The notes under the pieces were generated by a model. The model was given only the letters and a program-made list of their open reading frames with translations. It was not told the DNA's origin and searched no databases. This document shows positions 19,678 through 27,067 of a stretch of DNA of 64,000 nucleotides, piece by piece. Source of the DNA: Finegoldia magna (GTDB lineage Bacteria; Bacillota; Clostridia; Tissierellales; Peptoniphilaceae); NCBI RefSeq assembly GCF_003182075.1, contig NZ_QGTH01000006.1, positions 43,594-107,593 on the forward strand, read 5' to 3'. Every line of letters begins with the position of its first letter. Position 1 is the first letter of the stretch. Position numbers and translations under genes: made by a program.

Positions 19678-20292
19678 TTATTTTACAATTTTCCCCTTAT
19701 CAATAAAAATTAATCTATCAGATAAAATTTCTGCTTCGTGTCTATTATGGGTAACCATGATAATTGGAATATCCAATGATTTTTTGATTTCGATCAATTC
19801 TTTATAAAACTTATTCTTAAATTTTTCATCAATTGAACTGAAAGGTTCATCCATTAATAGCAAACGCGGCTTATTTGCTAACGCTCTTACTATTGAAACT
19901 TTTTGTTTTTCTCCACCTGATAAAGTATTTGAAAAATTTTCCAAAAGATATTCAATCCCTAGTTTTTCTATAAGTGAATTTGTGTAATTTTTATCAGGAT
20001 TCATAAAAAAAATATTGTCTTTAACACTCATATTTGGAAATAATGCGTAATCTTGAAAAACATATCCAATATTTCTTTCCTGTGGTTTCAAATTTATTTT
20101 ATCTGAAAACAAAATATTATCATCAAGAATAATCTCTCCTTTATCTGGAGTTAATAAACCTGCTATCGAGTTTAAAATAGATGTTTTTCCGCTTCCAGAC
20201 TCACCCATTATGCACAAAATTTGATTCTCCACGATAAATTCAGCATTAAGAACAAAATGATTTAATTTCTTTTCGATATTACACTTCAGCAT
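19678..20292 (-). CDS. modC: molybdate ABC transporter ATPase (short ModC)
   Basis: ATP-binding subunit with Walker A GESGSGKTS (about 30-38), Q-loop FQDYALFPNMSV, signature LSGGEKQKV and Walker B LLLMDEP. At 204 residues it has only the nucleotide-binding domain and lacks the C-terminal TOBE/MOP regulatory domain of longer ModC proteins. It overlaps modB by 14 bp. The substrate is assigned from the neighbours; tungstate or sulfate remain possible. Confidence 0.85.
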   Translation of the reverse strand: MLKCNIEKKLNHFVLNAEFIVENQILCIMGESGSGKTSILNSIAGLLTPDKGEIILDDNILFSDKINLKPQERNIGYVFQDYALFPNMSVKDNIFFMNPDKNYTNSLIEKLGIEYLLENFSNTLSGGEKQKVSIVRALANKPRLLLMDEPFSSIDEKFKNKFYKELIEIKKSLDIPIIMVTHNRHEAEILSDRLIFIDKGKIVK

Positions 20293-20962
20293 TTCTATTC
20301 CTTCTCTTTTCTATCCATCTATTCAAGAAATATATCAATGAAAATGAAAATATCACAACAACAATCATTAGAGTATTAGCCATTGTTTTATCGCCACGTT
20401 CGACCGCATAGTACATAGCTAACGGAATTGTTTGAGTTTTATTTGGAATATTTCCAGCAACCATCATAGTTGCTCCAAATTCTCCTAAACTTCTAGCAAA
20501 AGCAAGTACCAACCCGCTGATTATCCCTGTATAAGCTAACGGAATTGCTATTCTGAAAAATATTTTCCATTCACTAGCACCCATTGTTCTTGCTGCATTC
20601 AAAATTTTCTTATCAATACTTTGAAATGAAGCTTTGCAGTTTTGATACATGAGCGGAAACGAAACTATTACAGATGCTATGACACACGCCTTCCATGTAA
20701 AAATAACACTCCATCCAAAATTATCGTAAAAAATTTTACCAATTAATCCGTTATTTCCTATTACAATTAAAAGTATGTATCCCAAAATTGATGGTGGTAA
20801 AACTAGAGGCAATGTGATAATTGCCTCCAAAACACTACCGTTTTTCTTGTTAAATTTTACCATCATCCATGCAATAAATATAGATAAAACAGAAGTTATA
20901 ATGGTTGAGATTATGGATACCTTCAATGAAATTATAATAGGCATCATAATATCATTATTCAT
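20279..20962 (-). CDS. modB: molybdate ABC transporter permease
   Basis: Membrane subunit with about five to six helices and the ABC-permease coupling motif EWKIFFRIAIPLAYTGIISG, plus the ModB/CysT-type GEFGATMMVAGN. The open frame extends to 21025, but that extension lies inside modA. The ATG at 20962 overlaps the modA stop by eight bases and starts just before the first membrane helix, so I use it (227 aa). Coupled to modC by a further overlap. Confidence 0.88.
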   Translation of the reverse strand: MNNDIMMPIIISLKVSIISTIITSVLSIFIAWMMVKFNKKNGSVLEAIITLPLVLPPSILGYILLIVIGNNGLIGKIFYDNFGWSVIFTWKACVIASVIVSFPLMYQNCKASFQSIDKKILNAARTMGASEWKIFFRIAIPLAYTGIISGLVLAFARSLGEFGATMMVAGNIPNKTQTIPLAMYYAVERGDKTMANTLMIVVVIFSFSLIYFLNRWIEKRRNRNAEV

Positions 20963-21761
20963 CGCTAGATTCAAAACCTGCTTCCTTGAAATATTTTGTT
21001 GATAATTCGTTTTGCAAGAATTCATATAATTTGTTTTGCATTTCAGTATTCTTAGAGTAAGTTGTTTTAGTTATTGGATAAATAATAGGTTTGTGAGAAC
21101 TTTCATCAACATTATAAGCAACTTCAACCTTATCATCAGTTACAGCATCAGAAGAGTATACAAATCCTACTTCAACTTCCTTGCTGTCAACAAATCTCAA
21201 AGTATCTTTAACATTTTTACCATATACAAATTTTTCTTGAAGCTTGTCCATTAAATTATAATGAGTCAAACTTTGTTTTGTATATTGTCCTACTGGAACA
21301 GTTTCCAATTCTGCTACAGCAATTTTACCTTTAATGTTTTCCAAATCTTCAATTTTAGAAATTGTAACATCAGTTTCTTTGTTTTTAACAATAACTAACT
21401 TGTTTTTTAATAAACTTTTTGAATCTTTTACAAGTTCTTTTTCTTCAAGTGCTTTTACTTGTTTTTGTCCTGCTGAAACGAAAACATCACAAGGAGCTTT
21501 TTGTTCGATTTGTTTTTGTAATTTTCCTGAGCTTGCTAAGTTAACATCTACTTTAACATTATTTTCTTTTTCAAATTGAGGAATAATTTTTTCTAACGAT
21601 TCTTCTAAAGAAGCTGCTGCAAATAAGCTTATGTTTCCATTATTCGTTTTTTCTTCCATTTTCTTTTCCGCTTTTTGTCCAGAATTTTGTTTTTCATTTT
21701 TTGCACAACTAGCCAAAATTAAACACCCCACTAACATTAATAATAAGTACTTTTTCTTCAT
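20955..21761 (-). CDS. modA: molybdate-binding lipoprotein ModA
   Basis: Substrate-binding protein with signal peptide and lipobox LASC (Cys19), so anchored to the outer face of the membrane. The mature part shows ModA features: LFAAASLEESLEKIIPQFE near the N-terminus, ASSGKLQKQIEQKAPCDVFVSA and VPVGQYTKQSL. 268 residues. AGGAGG precedes the start. No molybdenum-cofactor gene lies in the window. Confidence 0.9.
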   Translation of the reverse strand: MKKKYLLLMLVGCLILASCAKNEKQNSGQKAEKKMEEKTNNGNISLFAAASLEESLEKIIPQFEKENNVKVDVNLASSGKLQKQIEQKAPCDVFVSAGQKQVKALEEKELVKDSKSLLKNKLVIVKNKETDVTISKIEDLENIKGKIAVAELETVPVGQYTKQSLTHYNLMDKLQEKFVYGKNVKDTLRFVDSKEVEVGFVYSSDAVTDDKVEVAYNVDESSHKPIIYPITKTTYSKNTEMQNKLYEFLQNELSTKYFKEAGFESSDE

Positions 21762-21796
21762 ATCATTATCCTCCTTAGCATATAACGCTATGTATT

Positions 21797-21823
21797 AAAA
21801 AAGCCCTTTAAAAGGCTTTTTTT
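21797..21823. terminator. terminator between the nitroreductase gene and modA
   Basis: AAAAAAGCC (21797-21805) and GGCTTTTTT (21814-21822) form a hairpin with T runs on both strands, directly after the nitroreductase stop. Only about 35 bases remain to the modA start, so the modA promoter must overlap this hairpin, or modABC relies partly on read-through. Confidence 0.75.
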
Positions 21824-21828
21824 CTTAA

Positions 21829-22629
21829 TTAAAAATTAACTGATGCGATATATTTGCAATTGTCTTTATCTTTTAATTCTTCTTTTACAATCCAATTTGC
21901 GTCTATATTATTATAATTAGCTAATTCTGTATAATAGTACATTACAATTCCTGCATCTATAAGATTTTCAATTCCTTTGTAATCTTTGATATACAAATCA
22001 AAATCGTCATCATTTAATACAAATCTCCATGGTTGTTCGTTTTTAGTTGAAGGAGCAAATCTCAAATAACTAAATAACTCATCCAAGCCATAATTTTGTA
22101 ATTTATCTATATCGATTGGAGTAGACAATGATTTGTCGCAAACAAATTCTTCAACACCAATTCTTGAGCTAAATTTCTTTTTACCAAATCCAAATTCGTT
22201 TGGAGCATATCCCATAGCAAGTAAGAAATCTACATTAGAATTATCTCCAAAAGCTGATTTTTTGGATTCTTCTGAAGCGTTGGATATAGTCACCCAGCAA
22301 CTTCCTACATTTAATGCATCTAATTTAGTGATTAAATTTTCAAAATAAAATGCACCAAATATCATTGATAACTCATTATTCTTGTCAGCTTCCATGGCAA
22401 TATAATGGTTAGCTTTTATCATAGTTCCATCGTATCCACCCTCTCCATTAAGAGCATTGTAAACCACAGAACCATCTTTGTATAATTTAAAATTAACTTC
22501 GTATTTCTCTGCTAAATTGTTTATATCAAAAATAATAGATTCAACTTTTTTTAAATCTGAATCACTAAGATTTTTTGATTTAAAATCTCTTACTGATTTT
22601 CTATTTTCTAAAAATTCATTCATTGACAT
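21829..22629 (-). CDS. nitroreductase-family flavoprotein
   Basis: A 266-residue member of the nitroreductase superfamily (putative TM-nitroreductase type). N-terminal FLENRKSVRDFKSKNLSD is the usual FMN-phosphate-binding start, and a second RFAPSTKNEQPWRFVL motif (about 190) resembles the FMN-contact region, so the chain looks like two half-domains. NAD(P)H-dependent reduction of nitro or quinone compounds is typical. The true substrate cannot be read from the sequence. Monocistronic with its own terminator. Confidence 0.75.
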   Translation of the reverse strand: MSMNEFLENRKSVRDFKSKNLSDSDLKKVESIIFDINNLAEKYEVNFKLYKDGSVVYNALNGEGGYDGTMIKANHYIAMEADKNNELSMIFGAFYFENLITKLDALNVGSCWVTISNASEESKKSAFGDNSNVDFLLAMGYAPNEFGFGKKKFSSRIGVEEFVCDKSLSTPIDIDKLQNYGLDELFSYLRFAPSTKNEQPWRFVLNDDDFDLYIKDYKGIENLIDAGIVMYYYTELANYNNIDANWIVKEELKDKDNCKYIASVNF

Positions 22630-22723
22630 TTTAATTACCCCTTATAATAAATCTTATAATTAAATAATACTACAAATTGCGAATAATCACAAACATTTTG
22701 ATATAATAATTAATGGTGATAAT

Positions 22724-24565
22724 ATGAAATTTACTGAAAATCAGCAAAAAGCAATATCTCATTTTAAATCTCCTGCATTAGTATTAGCAGTTCCTGGAGC
22801 AGGTAAAACCACCGTACTTCTTAATAGAATTAAATACTTGGAAAAAGTTCACAATATTGATCCAAAAAGTATTTTATCCATAACATTTAGCAAATCTCAA
22901 GCAGTAGATATGAAAGAAAGATTTTCTGAAAAATTTCCAGAAACAGATTCTGCGTATTTTTCAACGATTCATTCTTTTTGCTATTATATTATAAAACTAC
23001 ATTATAAAATGAATAATAGAATATTTAAAATTCTTGAATCCAATAATGATATTAATAAATATCTTGTTATTAGAAATATAATAAGAAAAGTCAATAAAAC
23101 AAACTCTAAAGATGAAGACGTTGAAAAATTTTTGCAATATTATGGATACTGTAAAAATATGATGATATTCAAGGATTTTCCCAAATTCGATATCCAAAAT
23201 TTTGAACAAATATACCTTGAATATGAAAACTTCAAGAAAAAGAATTTTTATATTGATTTTGATGATATGCTTACTAAATCATTTGAAATCCTCAACGAAG
23301 ATGATTATATATTAAAAAGAATTAAACGTAAGTACAAATTTTTTCAAGTAGATGAAGGACAGGATACTTCCAAAATCCAATTTGAATTAATCAAAAAAAT
23401 CGCCTACCCTGAAAATAATTTGTTCATTGTCGCTGACGACGACCAGTCGATTTATTCTTTTAGGGGAGCAGATCCTAGCTATTTATTAGATTTTAGTAAA
23501 ATTTTCCCAGATGCTAGTATTTATTATATTGATCAGAATTTCAGATGCAGCGACAAAATAGTTAATGCTAGTAACTTGTTTATCAAGCAAAATAAAAATA
23601 GATACAATAAGGATGTTACTTCCACAAAATCATCAGACAGGAAAATAATTATAAAATTTCCACAAAACTTTTTGTCGATGTTTTCTTATCTAAAAAACAA
23701 TATAAATCCTGAAAAAAAGACGGCAATTTTATACAGAAAAAATATTTCCTCTATTGCCTTGAGTAAGTATTTACACGATCAAGATATTGATTTCCACTCT
23801 AGATATCAAAAAGATGATTTTTACAATCATTTTGTGCTCAATGATATTTTAAAAATGATTGCATTTTCTGAAAACAAAACGTCTGTCGGGCTTTTTAGGG
23901 ATATTTATTACAAATTAAACAGCTATATCAAAAAAACTTCCATAAATCAACTAGAAACCTATGATGAATCAATGCCTATTTTAGATCGTCTTTTGGATGA
24001 TTCAACTCTAAGTAGATATTATGTAGACAGATTTATGGACTTAAAATCATTTTTTTCAGGAATAAAAAGAGCAAAAGGTTCCAAAAAAATTGATATTATT
24101 ATGAATGATATTGATTACAAAACATACATTGAGGACAGTGTTCTACTACAAAACCAAAAAATATCATTAGATCTTTTGATAGAAATCTATAAATATTTGT
24201 TTAAAGATTGTGAGTGCTACGAAGATTTTATCAATGAAATTGAAAATTTGAAAACAATCCAAAAAGATTCGATAAAACATACTAGTAATCTAAATTTATT
24301 AACTGTCCATTCTGCAAAAGGTCTGGAATTTGATGAAGTATTCATTATAGATTTGATAGATGGCGAGTTTCCTACAAATATCGACTCCAACAACAAGAAT
24401 TACGAAAATATATTTGAAGAAGAAAGAAGAATGTTTTATGTAGCTATGACAAGGGCTAAAGATAAATTAACACTGTTGTCTCCAAAAACTAGAAATTCCT
24501 TAGAAGTCGATTCATCCCAGTTTTTAAAAGATATCATAGAAATTGAAAATAATTTAAAAAACTAG
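22724..24565 (+). CDS. UvrD/Rep-type superfamily 1A DNA helicase
   Basis: Unwinds DNA 3'-5'. Motifs in order: Q-motif region FTENQQKAI, Walker A VPGAGKTTVLLNRI (about 25), SFCYYII, motif II VDEGQDTS (about 210), motif III DDDQSIYSFRGAD, motif V VHSAKGLEFDEVFI (about 527) and motif VI YVAMTRAKDKL. At 613 residues it is shorter than PcrA/UvrD (about 720-750) and lacks their C-terminal tail. Single plus-strand gene between minus-strand genes, with a terminator at its stop codon and GGTG before the ATG. Could be a Rep/HelD-like accessory repair helicase rather than the essential PcrA. Confidence 0.85.
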   Translation: MKFTENQQKAISHFKSPALVLAVPGAGKTTVLLNRIKYLEKVHNIDPKSILSITFSKSQAVDMKERFSEKFPETDSAYFSTIHSFCYYIIKLHYKMNNRIFKILESNNDINKYLVIRNIIRKVNKTNSKDEDVEKFLQYYGYCKNMMIFKDFPKFDIQNFEQIYLEYENFKKKNFYIDFDDMLTKSFEILNEDDYILKRIKRKYKFFQVDEGQDTSKIQFELIKKIAYPENNLFIVADDDQSIYSFRGADPSYLLDFSKIFPDASIYYIDQNFRCSDKIVNASNLFIKQNKNRYNKDVTSTKSSDRKIIIKFPQNFLSMFSYLKNNINPEKKTAILYRKNISSIALSKYLHDQDIDFHSRYQKDDFYNHFVLNDILKMIAFSENKTSVGLFRDIYYKLNSYIKKTSINQLETYDESMPILDRLLDDSTLSRYYVDRFMDLKSFFSGIKRAKGSKKIDIIMNDIDYKTYIEDSVLLQNQKISLDLLIEIYKYLFKDCECYEDFINEIENLKTIQKDSIKHTSNLNLLTVHSAKGLEFDEVFIIDLIDGEFPTNIDSNNKNYENIFEEERRMFYVAMTRAKDKLTLLSPKTRNSLEVDSSQFLKDIIEIENNLKN

Positions 24566-24590
24566 CTGTAATTTTACAGCTAGTTTTGCT
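24556..24590. terminator. bidirectional terminator shared by the helicase gene and ahpC
   Basis: ACTAGCTGT (24561-24569) and ACAGCTAGT (24576-24584) form a perfect stem extended by A/T pairs, with T runs on both strands. The helicase TAG stop lies inside the left arm. Confidence 0.85.
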
Positions 24591-24592
24591 AT

Positions 24593-25156
24593 TTATAAGT
24601 TACCTACTAGGTCAATTCCTGGTTTTAAAGTGTCTTGGCCAGGTGCCCAATTTGCTGGACAAACTTGATCACCGTATTTGTCTACATATTGTGCAGCTTG
24701 CAATTTTCTTAATAATTCGTGTGCGTTTCTACCAATTCCATCAGCAGATACTTCGTATAATACAACATCTAAATCAGGATTGATCAAGAAAGCTCCTCTT
24801 TGACTTTGACCGTCAGCTTCTTTTAGAACGCCAAATTGTTTTGATAAAACAAATGCTCTATCTGATAACATTGGATATTCGATTTTTTTAATCTTTTCAG
24901 ATTTATCATGCCATGCTTTGTGAACAAATTCTGAATCTGTAGAGATAGAATATATTTCACAGTTTAATTCTTTAAATTCTGAGTATAGGTTTTGTAAGTC
25001 TTCTAATTCAGTAGGACATACAAATGTAAAATCTCCTGGATAGAAGAACAATAATGACCAGTGACCTTTTAAATCTTCACTAGAAACTTCTGTAAGTTCT
25101 TCATTGTGATAAGCAGGAACTTTAAATTCTTCAACATGTTTTTTAATTAATGACAT
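24593..25156 (-). CDS. ahpC: peroxiredoxin AhpC
   Basis: Typical 2-Cys peroxiredoxin that reduces peroxides. The peroxidatic Cys is in FYPGDFTFVCPTELEDL (about residue 49) and the resolving Cys in DQVCPANWAPG (about 168). 187 residues. No ahpF reductase follows, so electrons must come from another partner such as thioredoxin reductase. A PerR/Fur-type palindrome overlaps its promoter. Confidence 0.95.
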   Translation of the reverse strand: MSLIKKHVEEFKVPAYHNEELTEVSSEDLKGHWSLLFFYPGDFTFVCPTELEDLQNLYSEFKELNCEIYSISTDSEFVHKAWHDKSEKIKKIEYPMLSDRAFVLSKQFGVLKEADGQSQRGAFLINPDLDVVLYEVSADGIGRNAHELLRKLQAAQYVDKYGDQVCPANWAPGQDTLKPGIDLVGNL

Positions 25157-25191
25157 AAATAATCATCCTTTCCTATTTAATTTACAATTTA

Positions 25192-25219
25192 ATTATACCA
25201 TATTTTGTAATGATTACAA
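25192..25219 (-). promoter_or_regulatory. ahpC promoter
   Basis: -10 TATAAT (25192-25197) and -35 TTGTAA (25214-25219), spacer 16. The -35 is embedded in the palindrome annotated separately. Confidence 0.75.
25205..25219. promoter_or_regulatory. PerR/Fur-type operator over the ahpC promoter
   Basis: TTGTAATGATTACAA is a perfect 7-1-7 inverted repeat, matching the Per/Fur box pattern (TTATAATnATTATAA) except for one symmetrical A-to-G/T-to-C change per arm. It covers the -35 and part of the spacer, where a bound repressor would block RNA polymerase. The binding protein is inferred. Confidence 0.75.
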
Positions 25220-25255
25220 GTTGCATTGATGTTATTTCATATATTTCACTACATA

Positions 25256-25278
25256 TAAAAAGAGGCTCGAAAGCCTCT
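25256..25278 (-). terminator. terminator after the DUF1002 gene
   Basis: AGAGGCT (25261-25267) pairs with AGCCTCT (25272-25278) over a four-base loop. A minus-strand T run follows. Confidence 0.88.
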
Positions 25279-25285
25279 AAATTTG

Positions 25286-26242
25286 TTATTTGTTTGAATC
25301 AAAAGAATCTGCAATTAATTTTATGATTGAAGAGAAAAAGTTAATTATTTTGTCAATAATACCTGCATCTTCTGCTTTTTTATAAATATCCTTAGCTCCT
25401 TCTATAACTTTACCAGAAATATTAGACAATTCATCCTTAATATCTTTTGAATCAATAGATTTCACATTAGAATATTTTTCGAAAAAATTAACCAATTCTT
25501 GTTTTTGATCTTCTGTGATTACATTTTCAAGATTATTCTCTTTGATTGCGTCGTTGACAATCTTTTTAATTTCTTCAAGAGTTGGAGCTTGACCATTATT
25601 GTTGATATTTATATTAGCAATATTATCTTTTATTACAACAATGACATCATTTAATTTGTCTCTATTAAAGTCACTTTTATCTTTGTTTTCTTTATTAATA
25701 TCACTGACAACTTCTAGTTCTTCTTGGGCAACTTTTATTCTGTCACTTTGAAGCTTTTCACCATTTGACTCAAAAGCTTTGAATACACCAGTGAGTGCTG
25801 ATTCTCCCGTTACTGGTCTCACTGCAGCCACCATTATTGTACAGTCTTTTACACCTGCTGTAATTGCGGCATTTTCATATTGTTTTTCAGTAATTAATGT
25901 AATGTTTTTTGGTGTTGTAATATTGACTTTTATACCTTTGTTCTTGTTTTCTTTTTTGACCAAAACGCTTGAAATCATACTACCAGGATTTGAATCATCC
26001 CCTCCGATGTATTTCAATAAATCATTATAAGTAACCATAACAGACTTTATATTGTCATCATCTTCAATATTTAAAAGTCCTTTTGTTTTTCTGATTTGAG
26101 ATTTATCTAAGCTTTCACCATACACAAAAGTTGGCTTTCCCCATCTCTCATCAACAACCTTCGTGTCTATCTCTCCGGCAAAACTTATATTTGATGATAA
26201 TGAAATCAAAATAGCTAATAAAAAAACTGTAATTTTTTTCAT
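25286..26242 (-). CDS. exported DUF1002 (YpuA-like) protein
   Basis: A 318-residue protein with a clear signal peptide (MKKITVFLLAILISLSSNISFAGE, cleavage near residue 22). The DUF1002 core follows: YNDLLKYIGGDDSNPGSMISS, KGIKVNITTPKNI, YENAAITAGVKDCTIMVAAVRPVTGESALTG. The C-terminal third is charged and helical and ends in a short amphipathic segment. The family is secreted or surface-associated in Firmicutes and has no established function. Monocistronic. Confidence 0.85.
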   Translation of the reverse strand: MKKITVFLLAILISLSSNISFAGEIDTKVVDERWGKPTFVYGESLDKSQIRKTKGLLNIEDDDNIKSVMVTYNDLLKYIGGDDSNPGSMISSVLVKKENKNKGIKVNITTPKNITLITEKQYENAAITAGVKDCTIMVAAVRPVTGESALTGVFKAFESNGEKLQSDRIKVAQEELEVVSDINKENKDKSDFNRDKLNDVIVVIKDNIANININNNGQAPTLEEIKKIVNDAIKENNLENVITEDQKQELVNFFEKYSNVKSIDSKDIKDELSNISGKVIEGAKDIYKKAEDAGIIDKIINFFSSIIKLIADSFDSNK

Positions 26243-26267
26243 AGATTGTTATCCTCCGTTCACATTG

Positions 26268-26276
26268 ATTATAGCA
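26268..26276 (-). promoter_or_regulatory. extended -10 promoter of the DUF1002 gene
   Basis: TGC followed by a perfect TATAAT lies 26 bases before the ATG, with GGAGG between. The -35 region (CTTTGA) is poor, consistent with an extended -10 promoter. Confidence 0.6.
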
Positions 26277-26380
26277 CAAAATCAAGCGTTCAAAGTCTAC
26301 AAAATTATTAAGAAAAACTAAACAAAATAAGCCAAATCTCAAAGACTAATAAATTAATTTCAAATTTTCACAAAAATTCC

Positions 26381-26409
26381 TTTACATTGTTTTTACTTTA
26401 TGCTATACT
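26381..26409 (+). promoter_or_regulatory. promoter of tRNA-Leu(CAA)
   Basis: -35 TTTACA (26381-26386), 17-base spacer, TGC extension and -10 TATACT (26404-26409), ending ten bases before the tRNA 5' end. Confidence 0.82.
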
Positions 26410-26419
26410 TATAAAGTCA

Positions 26420-26506
26420 GCCGGAGTGATGGAATTGGCAGACGTACTGGACTCAAAATCCAGCGGTGGCAACACCGTGCGGGTTCAAGTCCCGCCTCCG
26501 GCACCA
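26420..26506 (+). tRNA. tRNA-Leu(CAA)
   Basis: Acceptor GCCGGAG pairs with CTCCGGC and CCA is encoded. The anticodon stem around GGACTCAAAATCC gives CAA (reads UUG). A long variable arm, GCGGTGGCAACACCGT, is present as in class II tRNAs, with a GGTTCAAGTCC T-arm. Single-gene unit with a strong promoter and terminator. Confidence 0.97.
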
Positions 26507-26512
26507 TATACA

Positions 26513-26539
26513 AGATAGCTTTAAAAGCTATCTTTTTTT
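26513..26539 (+). terminator. terminator after tRNA-Leu(CAA)
   Basis: AGATAGCT (26513-26520) and AGCTATCT (26526-26533) form an 8-bp stem followed by seven T, six bases past the CCA end. Confidence 0.9.
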
Positions 26540-26553
26540 CTTGCAAATTTTAA

Positions 26554-26590
26554 AACCCAGGTAAAAATTTTTACCTGGGTTATTTTTGTT
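26554..26590. terminator. second palindromic hairpin after tRNA-Leu(CAA)
   Basis: A 28-bp perfect palindrome (26554-26581; arms begin AACCCAGGTAAAAA) followed on the plus strand by ATTTTTGTTTTG. Probably a back-up terminator working in either direction. Confidence 0.65.
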
Positions 26591-26723
26591 TTGTTATTAA
26601 ATAATAGCTAAAATTTCTTAGAGAAATCAAAACACAAAAGCTAAAATCATACCAATAAAAATTGTTACGTTAATTGTTACGTTTTATCGTAACAAATAGT
26701 AACATATAGTAACATGGCAAAAA
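26591..26723. repeat. gene-free stretch with five GTTAC/GTAAC repeats
   Basis: No credible gene lies in the 270 bases between the two tRNA-Leu genes. The central part has GTTAC at 26664 and 26676 and GTAAC at 26689, 26699 and 26709. TTGTTACG (26674-26681) and CGTAACAA (26688-26695) form an 8-bp hairpin, and ATAGTAACAT is repeated exactly in tandem (26696-26705, 26706-26715). Confidence 0.6.
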
Positions 26724-26771
26724 TAAAAACGGTTTGTTCTCAATGTTTAACAACATTTATAAACAAACCGT
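26724..26771 (-). terminator. terminator of the tRNA-His/tRNA-Leu operon
   Basis: ACGGTTTGTT (26729-26738) and AACAAACCGT (26762-26771) make a 10-bp outer stem with an inner AATGTT/AACATT helix. The minus strand continues into TTTTTATTTTTG. Confidence 0.85.
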
Positions 26772-26778
26772 ATATTAC

Positions 26779-26862
26779 TGGTGCAGGAAAGAGGACTTGA
26801 ACCCCCACGTCAAAGACACTAGATCCTAAGTCTAGCGCGTCTGCCAATTCCGCCATTCCTGC
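26779..26862 (-). tRNA. tRNA-Leu(TAG)
   Basis: Acceptor GCAGGAA pairs with TTCCTGC and CCA is encoded (26779-26781). Anticodon loop CTTAGGA within CTAGA/TCTAG gives TAG (CUN codons). A long variable arm and GGTTCAAGTCC are present. Follows tRNA-His by three bases, so co-transcribed. Confidence 0.97.
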
Positions 26863-26865
26863 TTA

Positions 26866-26943
26866 TGGGGTGGATGAAGAGATTCGAACTCTCGATCTTC
26901 AGTGCCACAAACTGACGCCCTAACCAACTAGGCTACATCCACC
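26866..26943 (-). tRNA. tRNA-His(GTG)
   Basis: Acceptor GTGGATG/CATCCAC, anticodon GTG in TCAGTTTGTGGCACTGA, T-arm GAGTTCGAATCTC and encoded CCA. The extra 5' G (position -1, at 26943) facing the discriminator C is the hallmark read by histidyl-tRNA synthetase. Confidence 0.97.
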
Positions 26944-26967
26944 ATAGCCTCAATTGACTACTTTATA

Positions 26968-26996
26968 AGTGTACCATAATAAGATATGATTGTCAA
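26968..26996 (-). promoter_or_regulatory. proximal promoter of tRNA-His/tRNA-Leu(TAG)
   Basis: Consensus -35 TTGACA (26991-26996), 17-base spacer, -10 TACACT (26968-26973), about 25 bases before the tRNA-His 5' end. Confidence 0.85.
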
Positions 26997-27035
26997 GCAT
27001 TTGTAAAATTTATTTCAAGTGAACTTGACTTTATT

Positions 27036-27064
27036 ATTATAGCATCGTGTTTTTAATTTTGCAA
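27036..27064 (-). promoter_or_regulatory. distal promoter upstream of tRNA-His
   Basis: -35 TTGCAA (27059-27064), 17-base spacer, TGC plus perfect -10 TATAAT (27036-27041). Lies 68 bases upstream of the proximal promoter. A small TCAAGT/ACTTGA hairpin lies between the two. Confidence 0.65.
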
Positions 27065-27067
27065 GTA

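Noticed and set aside
21762..21796. ModE operator upstream of modA
   Set aside because: Only one half-site-like CGTTATAT is present; the dyad is poor, so I do not annotate it as a site.
26590..26720. CRISPR array
   Set aside because: The repeats are 5-10 bases, far shorter than CRISPR repeats, with no unique spacers and no cas genes in the window.
26714..26800. 28-codon plus-strand reading frame starting MAKIKTVCSQC, reminiscent of an integrase remnant
   Set aside because: It lies across the minus-strand terminator hairpin and runs into tRNA-Leu(TAG), with no ribosome site. Chance frame.
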